The position numbers were made by a program, and so were the translations under genes. The notes beneath the pieces were generated by a model. It had not been told where the DNA came from. It searched no databases and was given only the letters and a program-made list of their open reading frames with translations. Shown here piece after piece: positions 1 through 5,417 of a stretch of 5,542 nt of DNA (position 1 is its first letter; the number at the start of each line of letters is the position of its first letter). The DNA is from an uncultured Candidatus Altimarinota bacterium (GTDB lineage Bacteria; Patescibacteriota; Gracilibacteria; UBA4473), in assembly GCA_938021445.1 (NCBI GenBank), contig CALIGR010000063.1, positions 1-5,542 on the forward strand, written 5' to 3'.

Positions 1-1626
1 GAGAAGTTATCTAGTTTTTTATCCGTAGTAGATCAAGCCTACCAGGCGTATGAGGATGATTTAATCTTGATGGAGCGTTCTTTGGAGATTAGTTCGGATG
101 AGCTCATAGAAAAAAATGAATTACTCAAACAAGAAAATCAAAACAGTAAAGCTCATACGAATTTTTTAGAAAAGGCGATCAATCGAAGTAGCGCCGTTGT
201 TTATCGAGCGGAGTTTGCAGAAGGAGAACTAGCAGTCGATTTTGTTTCAGACAATATTTCCAAATACGGTTATACAGCTGAGGATCTTACATCCGGGAAG
301 GTAAACTATTTTGGAGAGTGTATTCATCCAGAGGATGCTCCTGTGATTTGGGAGCAGTTACTTCAAGCGGTTAAAGAAACACAAGAAGAGGTCTATTTTG
401 ATTACAGATTGCTGAATTCTAAGAAAGCAGAAGGTTGGGGTTGGATCCAGATCTCAGCAAAACTTTTTTATGATGAGCGTGGCACGTTTCAGTGGATGGA
501 AGGGGTAGCGATTGACATACACGATCGAAAAATGAACCAGCTACGAGTCGAATCGGAAAAAAGTCGCTTGAATGCCATACTGCAAAGTATCGGAGATGGA
601 GTGATTGTGTTTGATGCTGATGAAAAAATTACGCTTTGTAATAAGTCAGCCAGAGTCATACTGGGAATGAAGAAAGGCATCAGAGGAAAAAGGCTTTCAG
701 AAATGGGTTATTTGGCCACGAAGGGCTGGAAGTACGACCATAAAGACTTATTTGGAAAAGCCAAAAGTACGGGACGTTCTCAGCGCTTTTCTGGGAACTT
801 AATTCTTTTGCATGGAGATCAGAAATCGACACCCATTGATTGTATTGTTTCAGGGGTCGAGACGGAGGACTCAACAGAACGGAAAAGTTCGGTTATGGTT
901 CTTCGAGATGTAACTCAAGAACGTGAAATTGATCGGATGAAAACAGAATTTGTTTCCATCGCGTCCCATCAGCTTCAGACTCCGGTGACGGCTATCAGCT
1001 GGATGCTTGAGCTTTTAAATGACCCGACTATGTCCGCCAACCTAACACAGGATCAAAAGTCACTCTGTGACGATATGGAAAAAAACGCTCGTAGGATGTC
1101 TAAGTTGATTGCGGGGTTACTAGATGTTTCTCGGATTGAGTCGGGGCGTAAGTTTGCGGTGGTTAAATCTCCGTATAATATTTACAAATGTCTGGAAGAG
1201 GCGCTAGAGGAGAATCGTTTGAACGCTCAAAAAAAGTCCCTTGATTTAATCGTTCATTCCGAGTTTCCAAGAGATCTAAAGTTAAATATAGACGGCCCTA
1301 AAATAAAAGAAGTTTTTCATAACTTCATCAGTAATGCTATCAAGTATTCGGGCGAAAGTAAGTGTGTAACTATTGGAGCACAGCAGAAGAAAAATGAAAT
1401 TATCTTTAGCATTCAAGACCGGGGGATTGGTATTCCAGAAGCGGAGAAATCATATATCTTCAAACGTTTTTATCGAGCCTCAAATACGGCCAAAACTAAG
1501 AGTCAAGGAACCGGCTTAGGCCTTTATATCGCGAGGAGAGTGGTAGAGGCTCATGGGGGAGAGGTTTGGTTTGATTCACAGCCAACTGTGGGAACAACGT
1601 TTTACTTTGGGCTGCCTATATCTTAG
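1..1626 (+). CDS. PAS-domain sensor histidine kinase, 5' end outside the window
   Basis: This is a soluble two-component sensor kinase. The reading frame is open from base 1 to the TAG at 1624-1626 (541 residues in the window). The TTG at 67 and ATG at 70 are therefore probably internal: the codons before them continue a helical stretch (about residues 1-45, with LMERSLEISSDELIEKN) that commonly precedes PAS domains in kinases of this type. Counting from base 1, a PAS_3-like domain lies at about 56-177 and a second PAS at about 190-310. The HisKA dimerisation helix has phospho-acceptor His323 in ASHQLQTPV. The HATPase domain (about 410-540) shows the N-box HNFISNAIKYS, the G1 box DRGIGIP and the G2 box GTGLGLYIARR. 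No membrane segment is visible, so the sensed signal is probably cytosolic and unknown. The receiver gene 44 nt downstream is the likely partner. Confidence 0.96.
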   Translation, partial: EKLSSFLSVVDQAYQAYEDDLILMERSLEISSDELIEKNELLKQENQNSKAHTNFLEKAINRSSAVVYRAEFAEGELAVDFVSDNISKYGYTAEDLTSGKVNYFGECIHPEDAPVIWEQLLQAVKETQEEVYFDYRLLNSKKAEGWGWIQISAKLFYDERGTFQWMEGVAIDIHDRKMNQLRVESEKSRLNAILQSIGDGVIVFDADEKITLCNKSARVILGMKKGIRGKRLSEMGYLATKGWKYDHKDLFGKAKSTGRSQRFSGNLILLHGDQKSTPIDCIVSGVETEDSTERKSSVMVLRDVTQEREIDRMKTEFVSIASHQLQTPVTAISWMLELLNDPTMSANLTQDQKSLCDDMEKNARRMSKLIAGLLDVSRIESGRKFAVVKSPYNIYKCLEEALEENRLNAQKKSLDLIVHSEFPRDLKLNIDGPKIKEVFHNFISNAIKYSGESKCVTIGAQQKKNEIIFSIQDRGIGIPEAEKSYIFKRFYRASNTAKTKSQGTGLGLYIARRVVEAHGGEVWFDSQPTVGTTFYFGLPIS

Positions 1627-1629
1627 TAT

Positions 1630-1657
1630 TTAACAGTCTCAGTGTTTTATTTATAAT
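1630..1657 (+). promoter_or_regulatory. Candidate sigma70-type promoter for the response regulator
   Basis: TTAACA (1630-1635) and a perfect TATAAT (1652-1657) are separated by 16 bp in the kinase-regulator gap. Transcription would start near 1663-1665, only 6-8 nt before the ATG at 1671. The regulator could thus be made from its own almost leaderless mRNA as well as by read-through from the kinase gene. The assignment rests on consensus match and position only. Confidence 0.55.
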
Positions 1658-1670
1658 TATTTTTTAAATT

Positions 1671-2054
1671 ATGGCAGAAGAAAAATTGGTATTGATTGTA
1701 GAGGATGACGAGTCTCTACTTAGGGCGTTAAGCATGAAGTTTAATCAAGCCGAAGGTATCACCTTTATGCACGCAGGAGACGGTGAGATGGGGTATGATT
1801 TAGCTTTGTCCTCAAAACCTGCCTTGGTTATAACCGATGTTATGATGCCTATTATGGATGGAATTGCGATGCTTCATAAACTTCGAGATCATCCAGAAGG
1901 AAGATCTATCCCGGCTATTGTTTTTACTAACATGGGGCACTCCGAAAGAGAGCAAGAGGTGATAGAACTTGGGGCTGATTACCTCGTTAAATCTTCGACA
2001 AGCCTGCAAGCGCTTATGGATTTGATTTACCAAAAATTAGAAAGTGGCGGTTAG
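1671..2054 (+). CDS. Single-domain response regulator (receiver only)
   Basis: This 127-residue protein is one complete CheY-like receiver domain. Visible landmarks are the acidic pair Asp12/Asp13 in VEDDES, phospho-acceptor Asp56 in VITDVMMPIMDG, the switch Thr86 in VFTN, Tyr104 near beta-5 and the conserved Lys107 in YLVKS. There is no DNA-binding or enzymatic output domain, so it probably acts by protein contact or as a relay intermediate rather than as a direct transcription factor. It follows the PAS kinase on the same strand by 44 nt and is its most likely phosphorylation target, although pairing is inferred only from adjacency. No Shine-Dalgarno sequence precedes the ATG; the upstream bases are almost all A/T. 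The gene converges on ilvN with 5 nt between the stop codons. Confidence 0.95.
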   Translation: MAEEKLVLIVEDDESLLRALSMKFNQAEGITFMHAGDGEMGYDLALSSKPALVITDVMMPIMDGIAMLHKLRDHPEGRSIPAIVFTNMGHSEREQEVIELGADYLVKSSTSLQALMDLIYQKLESGG

Positions 2055-2074
2055 TTTTTTTAACGTTTAACCGC
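2047..2074. repeat. Inverted repeat across the regulator/ilvN convergent junction
   Basis: GCGGTTA (2047-2053) and its exact complement TAACCGC (2068-2074) flank a 14-nt centre that holds part of the regulator's TAG stop (2052-2054), a T-run and the TAA stop of ilvN on the other strand. It could fold as a hairpin in both transcripts. No U-tract directly follows the stem on either strand, so it is not a textbook intrinsic terminator. A role in 3'-end formation is possible but unproven. Confidence 0.4.
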
Positions 2075-2554
2075 GACAACACCACTTCGAGCCCAGTCCA
2101 AGACTTCGAGGCTAGTTTTATTAATGTTTTCTAGAAATTGATCTAATTTTTGTGAAGTATCAATAAGCTCGACACAGCAAATATCACCTTCACGATAAAT
2201 TTCTTTAGCTAAAATATCCCCTTCAGTTTGGGCGAGTATTTTTTCATCTGCTTCGGAGTTAATCTTGATTTTTGCAATGACAACTTCGCGTCTGACGCAC
2301 TCGTCTGGCTGCACGACTTCGACACTGAGCACATCGACCAGTCTTTCGATTACACCAGCGGCTTTGATTGCCTGACTGGGATCTCCTGTCATTACTATCG
2401 TTAGACTCGAAATACCAGGTCTGTGTGTAGTGCCGGCCGTCATAGATTCTATATTAAAGAGCTTTCTTCTAAGCAATCCTGACAGTCGAGAGATGACTCC
2501 CGGATTGTTTTGAGCGTGGACAATAAGGATGTGTTTGTTCATATCGTTTTTCAC
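2060..2554 (-). CDS. ilvN: Acetolactate synthase small (regulatory) subunit
   Basis: This is the regulatory subunit of acetohydroxyacid synthase, which activates IlvB and mediates feedback inhibition by branched-chain amino acids. An N-terminal ACT domain (about residues 5-80) contains NNPGVISRLSGLL and the family signature FNIESMT, which includes the Gly and Asn associated with valine binding in characterised homologues. The C-terminal half (about 90-164) matches the ALS small-subunit C domain and ends in LDWARSGVVAVKR. Length (160-164 residues) is normal for the family. The start is uncertain. A GTG at 2554 overlaps the last base of the ilvB stop. An ATG at 2542, four codons later (MNKHILIVHAQ), fits the usual family start equally well. 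Neither has a good Shine-Dalgarno sequence, so translational coupling to ilvB is likely. The symbol ilvH would be equally acceptable. Confidence 0.96.
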   Translation of the reverse strand: MKNDMNKHILIVHAQNNPGVISRLSGLLRRKLFNIESMTAGTTHRPGISSLTIVMTGDPSQAIKAAGVIERLVDVLSVEVVQPDECVRREVVIAKIKINSEADEKILAQTEGDILAKEIYREGDICCVELIDTSQKLDQFLENINKTSLEVLDWARSGVVAVKR

Positions 2555-4275
2555 TAAAGAGTGTCTATTTTGTTTTCTCGGTCTAAAAGTGTTTCTCCAA
2601 GGGCCTTTCCTTGTGGGACCATCGGGAAAACGTTTTCTTCTTTTTCTACCTTGAACTCTACTAAGATAGGGCCGTCAGTTGCTTTCATTTTTTGTAAGAG
2701 GGCGTTGGCCTCTTCTGGAGTTTCGGCCCGGAAACTGGGAATGCCGTAGGCCTCTCCTAATTTCACAAAGTCAGGATTGACCAGTGGCGTATCGACATAG
2801 TTTTTATCATAAAATAGTTCCTGCCATTGTCTCACCATCCCGAGAAAACTGTTATTAAGAATTATAATTTTTAGTGGGATCTTGTCCTGGAAAACGGTCG
2901 CGAGTTCTTGGCTGTTCATCTGGAAACCACCATCTCCAGAAATGGACCAGACGTTGTGCCCAGAAAAAGCCGCTCCCATGGCTGAAGGCAGAGAGAACCC
3001 CATGGTTCCAAGGCCTCCGGAAGCGAGGAACTTCCGAGACTTTTTTGGGAAAAATCTTTGAGCCGCCCACATCTCATGTTGTCCTACATCAACGGTAACG
3101 ACATCCTCTTCTCCCATGATTTTGTAGAGTTCGTTGATGACGGAAATTTCTGTGAGTTTACCGGGTTTATCTTTATCAAGCGCCCATTTAGCTTTTTTGG
3201 CTAAACAAAGGTCCTGCCATGATTGAAATTTTTTGTGAGTATCTTCACTTATTTTTTGGGTAATTGCGGGAAGAGTGTCGTGAATTTGGCCACAAACTCG
3301 GGCGGCGACTTCTACATTTTTATTAAACTCAGAAGGATCTATATCAAAGTGAATGAATTTTTTGTTTTCTTTAAACTTATCAAGCCGTCCGGTGATCCGG
3401 TCATCAAACCGAATTCCAATTCCGAGGATGAGGTCTGCGTTGTGCACGGCGAAATTAGCGGCACCTGTCCCATGCATGCCGAGCATTCCAAGGCTTAGAT
3501 CTTGGGTGTTGTCGTAGCCTCCGATCCCATGAAGCGTCCAGGTATTTGGGATACCTGATTTTTCTAGAAAATCTTTTAGTTCTTTTTCAGCGTTTGATAA
3601 AATTACCCCATGTCCATAGATCACGAGTGGTCTTTCTGCAGATTCAATAAGTGTTACCGCTTTTTCGATTTCCTTCATCTCCGTCGAAACTTCGTGGAAA
3701 TAGCCTGGTAGATGCATTTCAAAGTCATCGCTAGCGAGCACTTTTTTAGTGACGTTTTCGTCAGCGGTCTCTATTTGTATGCACTTTGGGATATCAATAA
3801 GCACTGGTCCCGGACGTCCAGTCTGGGCCAGATGAAAGGCTTCGGTGATAATCCTGGGGAGGTCGTTTACGTCTTCGACGAAGTACGAGTGTTTTACGAT
3901 CGGTTCACAGATACCCACAATATCAGTTTCCTGAAAAGCATCAGAACCAATCAGGTGTTTGAAAACATTTCCGGTAATAGCGATCATCGGAATTGAATCG
4001 AGCATGGCGTCAGCAATTCCCGTCACGAGGTTAGTCGCCCCGGGGCCAGAAGTCGCTAAGCAAACTCCGACCCCTTGAGTCGCTCGTGAGTATCCTTGTG
4101 CTGCAAAGGCTGCGGCTTGCTCATGTCGGACGAGTATTCTTCGGACGTTCCATTTTGGCATGGAATCATAGATCGGCAAAACCGCGCCTCCTGGGTAAGC
4201 AAAAATTTCTGAAACGCCCTGATTTTCGAGCATTTTGAGAAGTATGTCAGCACCGATAAGTTTTTGGTTGGGCAT
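2554..4275 (-). CDS. ilvB: Acetolactate synthase large (catalytic) subunit
   Basis: This ThDP- and FAD-dependent enzyme condenses two pyruvates to acetolactate, or pyruvate with 2-oxobutyrate to acetohydroxybutyrate: the first common step of Val, Leu and Ile synthesis. The 573-residue length is typical. The N-terminal ThDP domain carries catalytic Glu52 in VRHEQAAAF, the SGPGATN loop (76-82), Gln115 in DAFQE and Lys164 in DIPK. The central FAD-binding domain includes GIRFDDR (287-293). The C-terminal domain has LGTMGFSLP (422-430), the metal/ThDP motif GDGG (447-450) running to Asn474-Asn475, and MVRQWQ with Trp484, the usual herbicide-contact position. One small oddity is TGNV at 101-104, where homologues generally have TGQV. 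The ATG is preceded by AAAAGG at 6-nt spacing. ilvN follows directly; no ilvC or ilvD lies downstream. The leader indicates control by attenuation. Confidence 0.98.
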   Translation of the reverse strand: MPNQKLIGADILLKMLENQGVSEIFAYPGGAVLPIYDSMPKWNVRRILVRHEQAAAFAAQGYSRATQGVGVCLATSGPGATNLVTGIADAMLDSIPMIAITGNVFKHLIGSDAFQETDIVGICEPIVKHSYFVEDVNDLPRIITEAFHLAQTGRPGPVLIDIPKCIQIETADENVTKKVLASDDFEMHLPGYFHEVSTEMKEIEKAVTLIESAERPLVIYGHGVILSNAEKELKDFLEKSGIPNTWTLHGIGGYDNTQDLSLGMLGMHGTGAANFAVHNADLILGIGIRFDDRITGRLDKFKENKKFIHFDIDPSEFNKNVEVAARVCGQIHDTLPAITQKISEDTHKKFQSWQDLCLAKKAKWALDKDKPGKLTEISVINELYKIMGEEDVVTVDVGQHEMWAAQRFFPKKSRKFLASGGLGTMGFSLPSAMGAAFSGHNVWSISGDGGFQMNSQELATVFQDKIPLKIIILNNSFLGMVRQWQELFYDKNYVDTPLVNPDFVKLGEAYGIPSFRAETPEEANALLQKMKATDGPILVEFKVEKEENVFPMVPQGKALGETLLDRENKIDTL

Positions 4276-4281
4276 GGAGAA

Positions 4282-4287
4282 CCTTTT
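4282..4287 (-). promoter_or_regulatory. ilvB ribosome-binding site next to the leader terminator
   Basis: On the minus strand AAAAGG (4287-4282) lies 6 nt before the ilvB ATG. It follows the last U of the leader terminator (4288) without a gap. Termination would therefore release an RNA that never includes the ribosome-binding site. Confidence 0.6.
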
Positions 4288-4320
4288 AAAAAAAGCGGAA
4301 CTTCGCTTGGCAAAATTCCG
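4288..4320 (-). terminator. Intrinsic terminator in the ilvB leader (attenuator)
   Basis: Reading the minus strand, CGGAAUUUUGC (4320-4310) can pair along its full length with GCGAAGUUCCG (4306-4296). This gives 11 continuous pairs, two of them G-U, around a CAA triloop. After one C come seven consecutive U (4294-4288). A GC-bearing stem, short loop and immediate U-tract make a convincing Rho-independent terminator. It lies upstream of ilvB rather than after a gene, so it must be regulatory or ilvB would be poorly expressed. Its 5' arm is shared with the competing antiterminator stem. Confidence 0.85.
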
Positions 4321-4343
4321 TCTGAGTTAGATTTTCAGGCGGA
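4317..4343 (-). promoter_or_regulatory. Antiterminator-like stem in the ilvB leader
   Basis: On the minus strand TCCGcCTGA (4343-4335) pairs with TCAGaCGGA (4325-4317) in eight base pairs around a single C-A mismatch, with a 9-nt loop. The 3' arm includes CGGA (4320-4317), the first four bases of the terminator stem, so the two structures cannot coexist. The 5' arm begins 4 nt after the leader-peptide stop codon. A ribosome finishing the peptide would cover it, while one stalled early in the peptide would leave it free. It is the expected 2:3 pairing of an attenuator. Confidence 0.68.
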
Positions 4344-4347
4344 TTTA

Positions 4348-4377
4348 CTACACGAGTACCACTAGGAGTTGTGTCAT
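4348..4377 (-). CDS. Leader peptide of the ilvBN attenuator (MTQLLVVLV)
   Basis: This is a nine-codon minus-strand ORF: ATG (4377-4375), ACA, CAA, then CTC, CTA, GTG, GTA, CTC, GTG and TAG (4350-4348). Six consecutive codons specify Leu-Leu-Val-Val-Leu-Val, end products of the pathway encoded directly downstream. Leader peptides with runs of regulatory amino acids are the sensing element of ribosome-mediated attenuation in many bacterial ilv and leu operons; the E. coli ilvBN leader likewise is rich in Val and Leu. Ile codons are absent, suggesting that Leu-tRNA and Val-tRNA charging is monitored. Upstream there is at best a weak Shine-Dalgarno (AAAG, 4386-4383), and the candidate promoter would leave only about 4 nt of 5' leader. 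The ORF is too short for coding statistics; support comes from its composition together with the two RNA structures that follow it. Confidence 0.78.
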   Translation of the reverse strand: MTQLLVVLV

Positions 4378-4387
4378 AATTACTTTA

Positions 4388-4415
4388 AATCTAAATTTTT
4401 TTTTAGTTTTGTAAA
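4388..4415 (-). promoter_or_regulatory. Candidate promoter of the ilvBN leader transcript
   Basis: On the minus strand TTTACA (4415-4410) and TAGATT (4393-4388) are 16 bp apart and match the sigma70 consensus at 5/6 and 4/6 positions. Transcription would begin near 4381, just before the leader-peptide ATG at 4377. A weaker TTGACT at 4458-4453 lacks a good -10 element. The placement suits an attenuator, but the sequence alone does not prove promoter use. Confidence 0.4.
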
Positions 4416-4436
4416 ATATTTTTCACTCTCTAGAAT
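4409..4436 (+). promoter_or_regulatory. Candidate promoter of the HIT gene
   Basis: TTGTAA (4409-4414) and TAGAAT (4431-4436) are 16 bp apart on the plus strand, giving a leader of roughly 33 nt before the HIT ATG at 4476. Its -35 box overlaps the -35 box of the divergent ilvB leader promoter candidate. The match is moderate (4/6 and 5/6). Confidence 0.35.
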
Positions 4437-4475
4437 CAATAACTGAAACTTTAGTCAAAACTTAATCTTATTCAC

Positions 4476-4820
4476 ATGGGCATGTTGCCATTCGACGTTT
4501 TCGAACAAATCATCAATCGTGAGTCCCCAGCGGATATAGTTTATGAGGATGATAATTACATCGCGTTTCGAGACATCGCCCCGAAAGCCAACACCCATGT
4601 ATTGATCGTTCCGAAAGGTCCAGGACTCGTCACCGCTAAAGATGCCTTTGAGGATAATGTGAATATCTTTGGGGGTTTGTTTTTAGTCGCCAATAAAGTG
4701 GCGGATATTGAGAACTTAGAAGGCTACAAACTACACATGAATGTCGATGAAGCCGGTGGACAGATCGTCCCGCGAGTTCATTTTCATTTTTTGAGTAGTG
4801 ACTACGAGAGTCCGTTGTAG
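4476..4820 (+). CDS. HIT-family (HINT-like) nucleotide-binding protein with altered triad
   Basis: This 114-residue protein has the full HINT-like fold pattern: PADIVYEDDNYIAFRDIAPKA near the N-terminus, THVLIVPK (40-47), then LHMNVDEAGGQIVP (86-99) leading into the triad. Family members hydrolyse or transfer nucleotide-phosphoramidate and related bonds; the true substrate here is unknown. The usual H-x-H-x-H-x-x triad reads R100-V-H102-F-H104-F-L. The first His is Arg, while His102, at the nucleophile position, and His104 remain. The N-terminal CxxC zinc site seen in many relatives is absent (LPFDVF instead). The start is ATG 4476 or ATG 4482; neither has a Shine-Dalgarno sequence. The gene is divergent from ilvB and converges on the next gene with 3 nt between stops. 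No functional link to ilvBN is evident. Confidence 0.93.
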   Translation: MGMLPFDVFEQIINRESPADIVYEDDNYIAFRDIAPKANTHVLIVPKGPGLVTAKDAFEDNVNIFGGLFLVANKVADIENLEGYKLHMNVDEAGGQIVPRVHFHFLSSDYESPL

Positions 4821-4827
4821 TGACTAC
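4795..4827. repeat. Tandem 11-bp near-palindromes forming a hairpin at a convergent junction
   Basis: GTAGTGACTAC occurs exactly twice, at 4795-4805 and 4817-4827, with a 22-bp period. Each copy is a palindrome around a central G (GTAGT-G-ACTAC), so the two copies can also pair with each other. In the plus-strand RNA this gives ten Watson-Crick pairs around one G-G mismatch, plus G-U and A-U pairs inward (4806-4816, 4807-4815), closing a 7-nt loop. The second copy covers both stop codons (HIT TAG 4818-4820; opposite-strand TAG 4826-4824). No U-tract follows on either strand. Confidence 0.55.
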
Positions 4828-5417
4828 CCAGCCGTCATAACAGTATCAGGGGCAACGTCACTGAACCAGTTTTGGGCCTCAGCTCCAACACTTGCCATTT
4901 GTTGATTAGTCTCAGCTGTTACTTCGGCTTCTGCTGTTTGGGTTGTTTCATCTATGTCGCCTAGTTCTGTTTGAAGATTGTCGGGGATGGCATCGTCTTC
5001 AGGCGATTCTATCTTAGGCGTTTCAGCTAGTGCTTGCTGGAGCTCCTCATTTGCCGCGGCTACATCTTGCTTCTGCATTTTTACGGCTTCAGCCATAGCT
5101 CGAGCCTCCTCGGCTCCTCCGTCGCTTGCCATTTCAATATTGTAACCAGCTGATGTTGTGTAGGTTTTAGTTCCACCAAGAGAACCGTTATGTTCTGCTT
5201 GGATGCCTTTTGCTCGTAATAATGCTTGATCAACAGCTGCGTCACCATGTTCTGTAGCGCTTTTAGCTTGTGCTTCTGCATCGCTTGCATCGTCGACAGA
5301 ATCGCCGCTTTCATCGGGAACATCAGTATTTTCAAAATTGTGATCTATACCTTCGGGAGTTCTTGCTCTGAAAATATTTCTAAGTTCTTCGTTAGACGAT
5401 TTTAAAAGTAGTTTCAT
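4824..5417 (-). CDS. Hypothetical acidic Ala/Glu-rich protein
   Basis: I do not recognise this 197-residue protein. The N-terminus (1-20, MKLLLKSSNEELRNIFRART) is basic and could be an amphipathic helix; it is not a convincing signal peptide, and no membrane segment is seen. Residues about 21-60 are strongly acidic (DVPDESGDSVDDASDAEAQ). Residues 77-101 are Gly/Thr/Ser-rich and probably not helical (GSLGGTKTYTTSAGYNIEM). Residues 101-133 are Ala/Glu/Gln-rich with helical, possibly coiled-coil character. The remainder is acidic and Thr/Gln-rich, with a single Trp at 184 in NWFSDVAP. The ATG overlaps the TGA of the upstream gene (ATGA), which suggests translational coupling, since no Shine-Dalgarno is visible. 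The low-complexity composition means the frame is supported mainly by its length and by this overlap. Partner and role are unknown. Confidence 0.75.
   Translation of the reverse strand: MKLLLKSSNEELRNIFRARTPEGIDHNFENTDVPDESGDSVDDASDAEAQAKSATEHGDAAVDQALLRAKGIQAEHNGSLGGTKTYTTSAGYNIEMASDGGAEEARAMAEAVKMQKQDVAAANEELQQALAETPKIESPEDDAIPDNLQTELGDIDETTQTAEAEVTAETNQQMASVGAEAQNWFSDVAPDTVMTAG

Noticed and set aside
1632..1650. A possible terminator after the kinase gene (AACA, 7-nt loop, TGTT, then T-rich sequence).
   Set aside because: Four A/T-dominated pairs are too weak for an intrinsic terminator, and the same bases fit a promoter for the regulator better.
3223..3498. A plus-strand open frame of about 90 codons opposite ilvB, and a similar one at 3712-3996.
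   Set aside because: Both lie antisense to strongly conserved ilvB coding sequence, resemble no family, and are expected shadows of the real frame.
2554..4275. The TGNV variant (Asn103) in IlvB as a sign of altered function or of a non-ALS ThDP enzyme.
   Set aside because: All other catalytic and cofactor positions are intact and IlvN is encoded next door, so a conservative Gln-to-Asn change does not alter the call.
4056..4313. A minus-strand frame of 85 codons that starts in the ilvB leader and overlaps ilvB in another frame.
   Set aside because: It runs through the terminator stem and the 5' part of ilvB without a recognisable protein, whereas the ilvB frame is certain.
4348..4377. A T-box riboswitch core: the minus strand at 4362-4356 reads GTGGTAC, like the centre of the T-box consensus.
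   Set aside because: The flanking conserved bases (AGG before, CGCG after) do not match, and no Stem I or specifier loop is evident in the AT-rich sequence upstream. The antiterminator pairing that I can see does not involve this segment. The match falls on codons GTG-GTA-C of the leader peptide and is better explained by them.
5081..5335. A Met/Lys/Gln-rich minus-strand frame of 84 codons inside the acidic hypothetical gene.
   Set aside because: It is an alternative frame of the longer gene, which is better supported by its 4-nt overlap with the upstream gene and by its extent.
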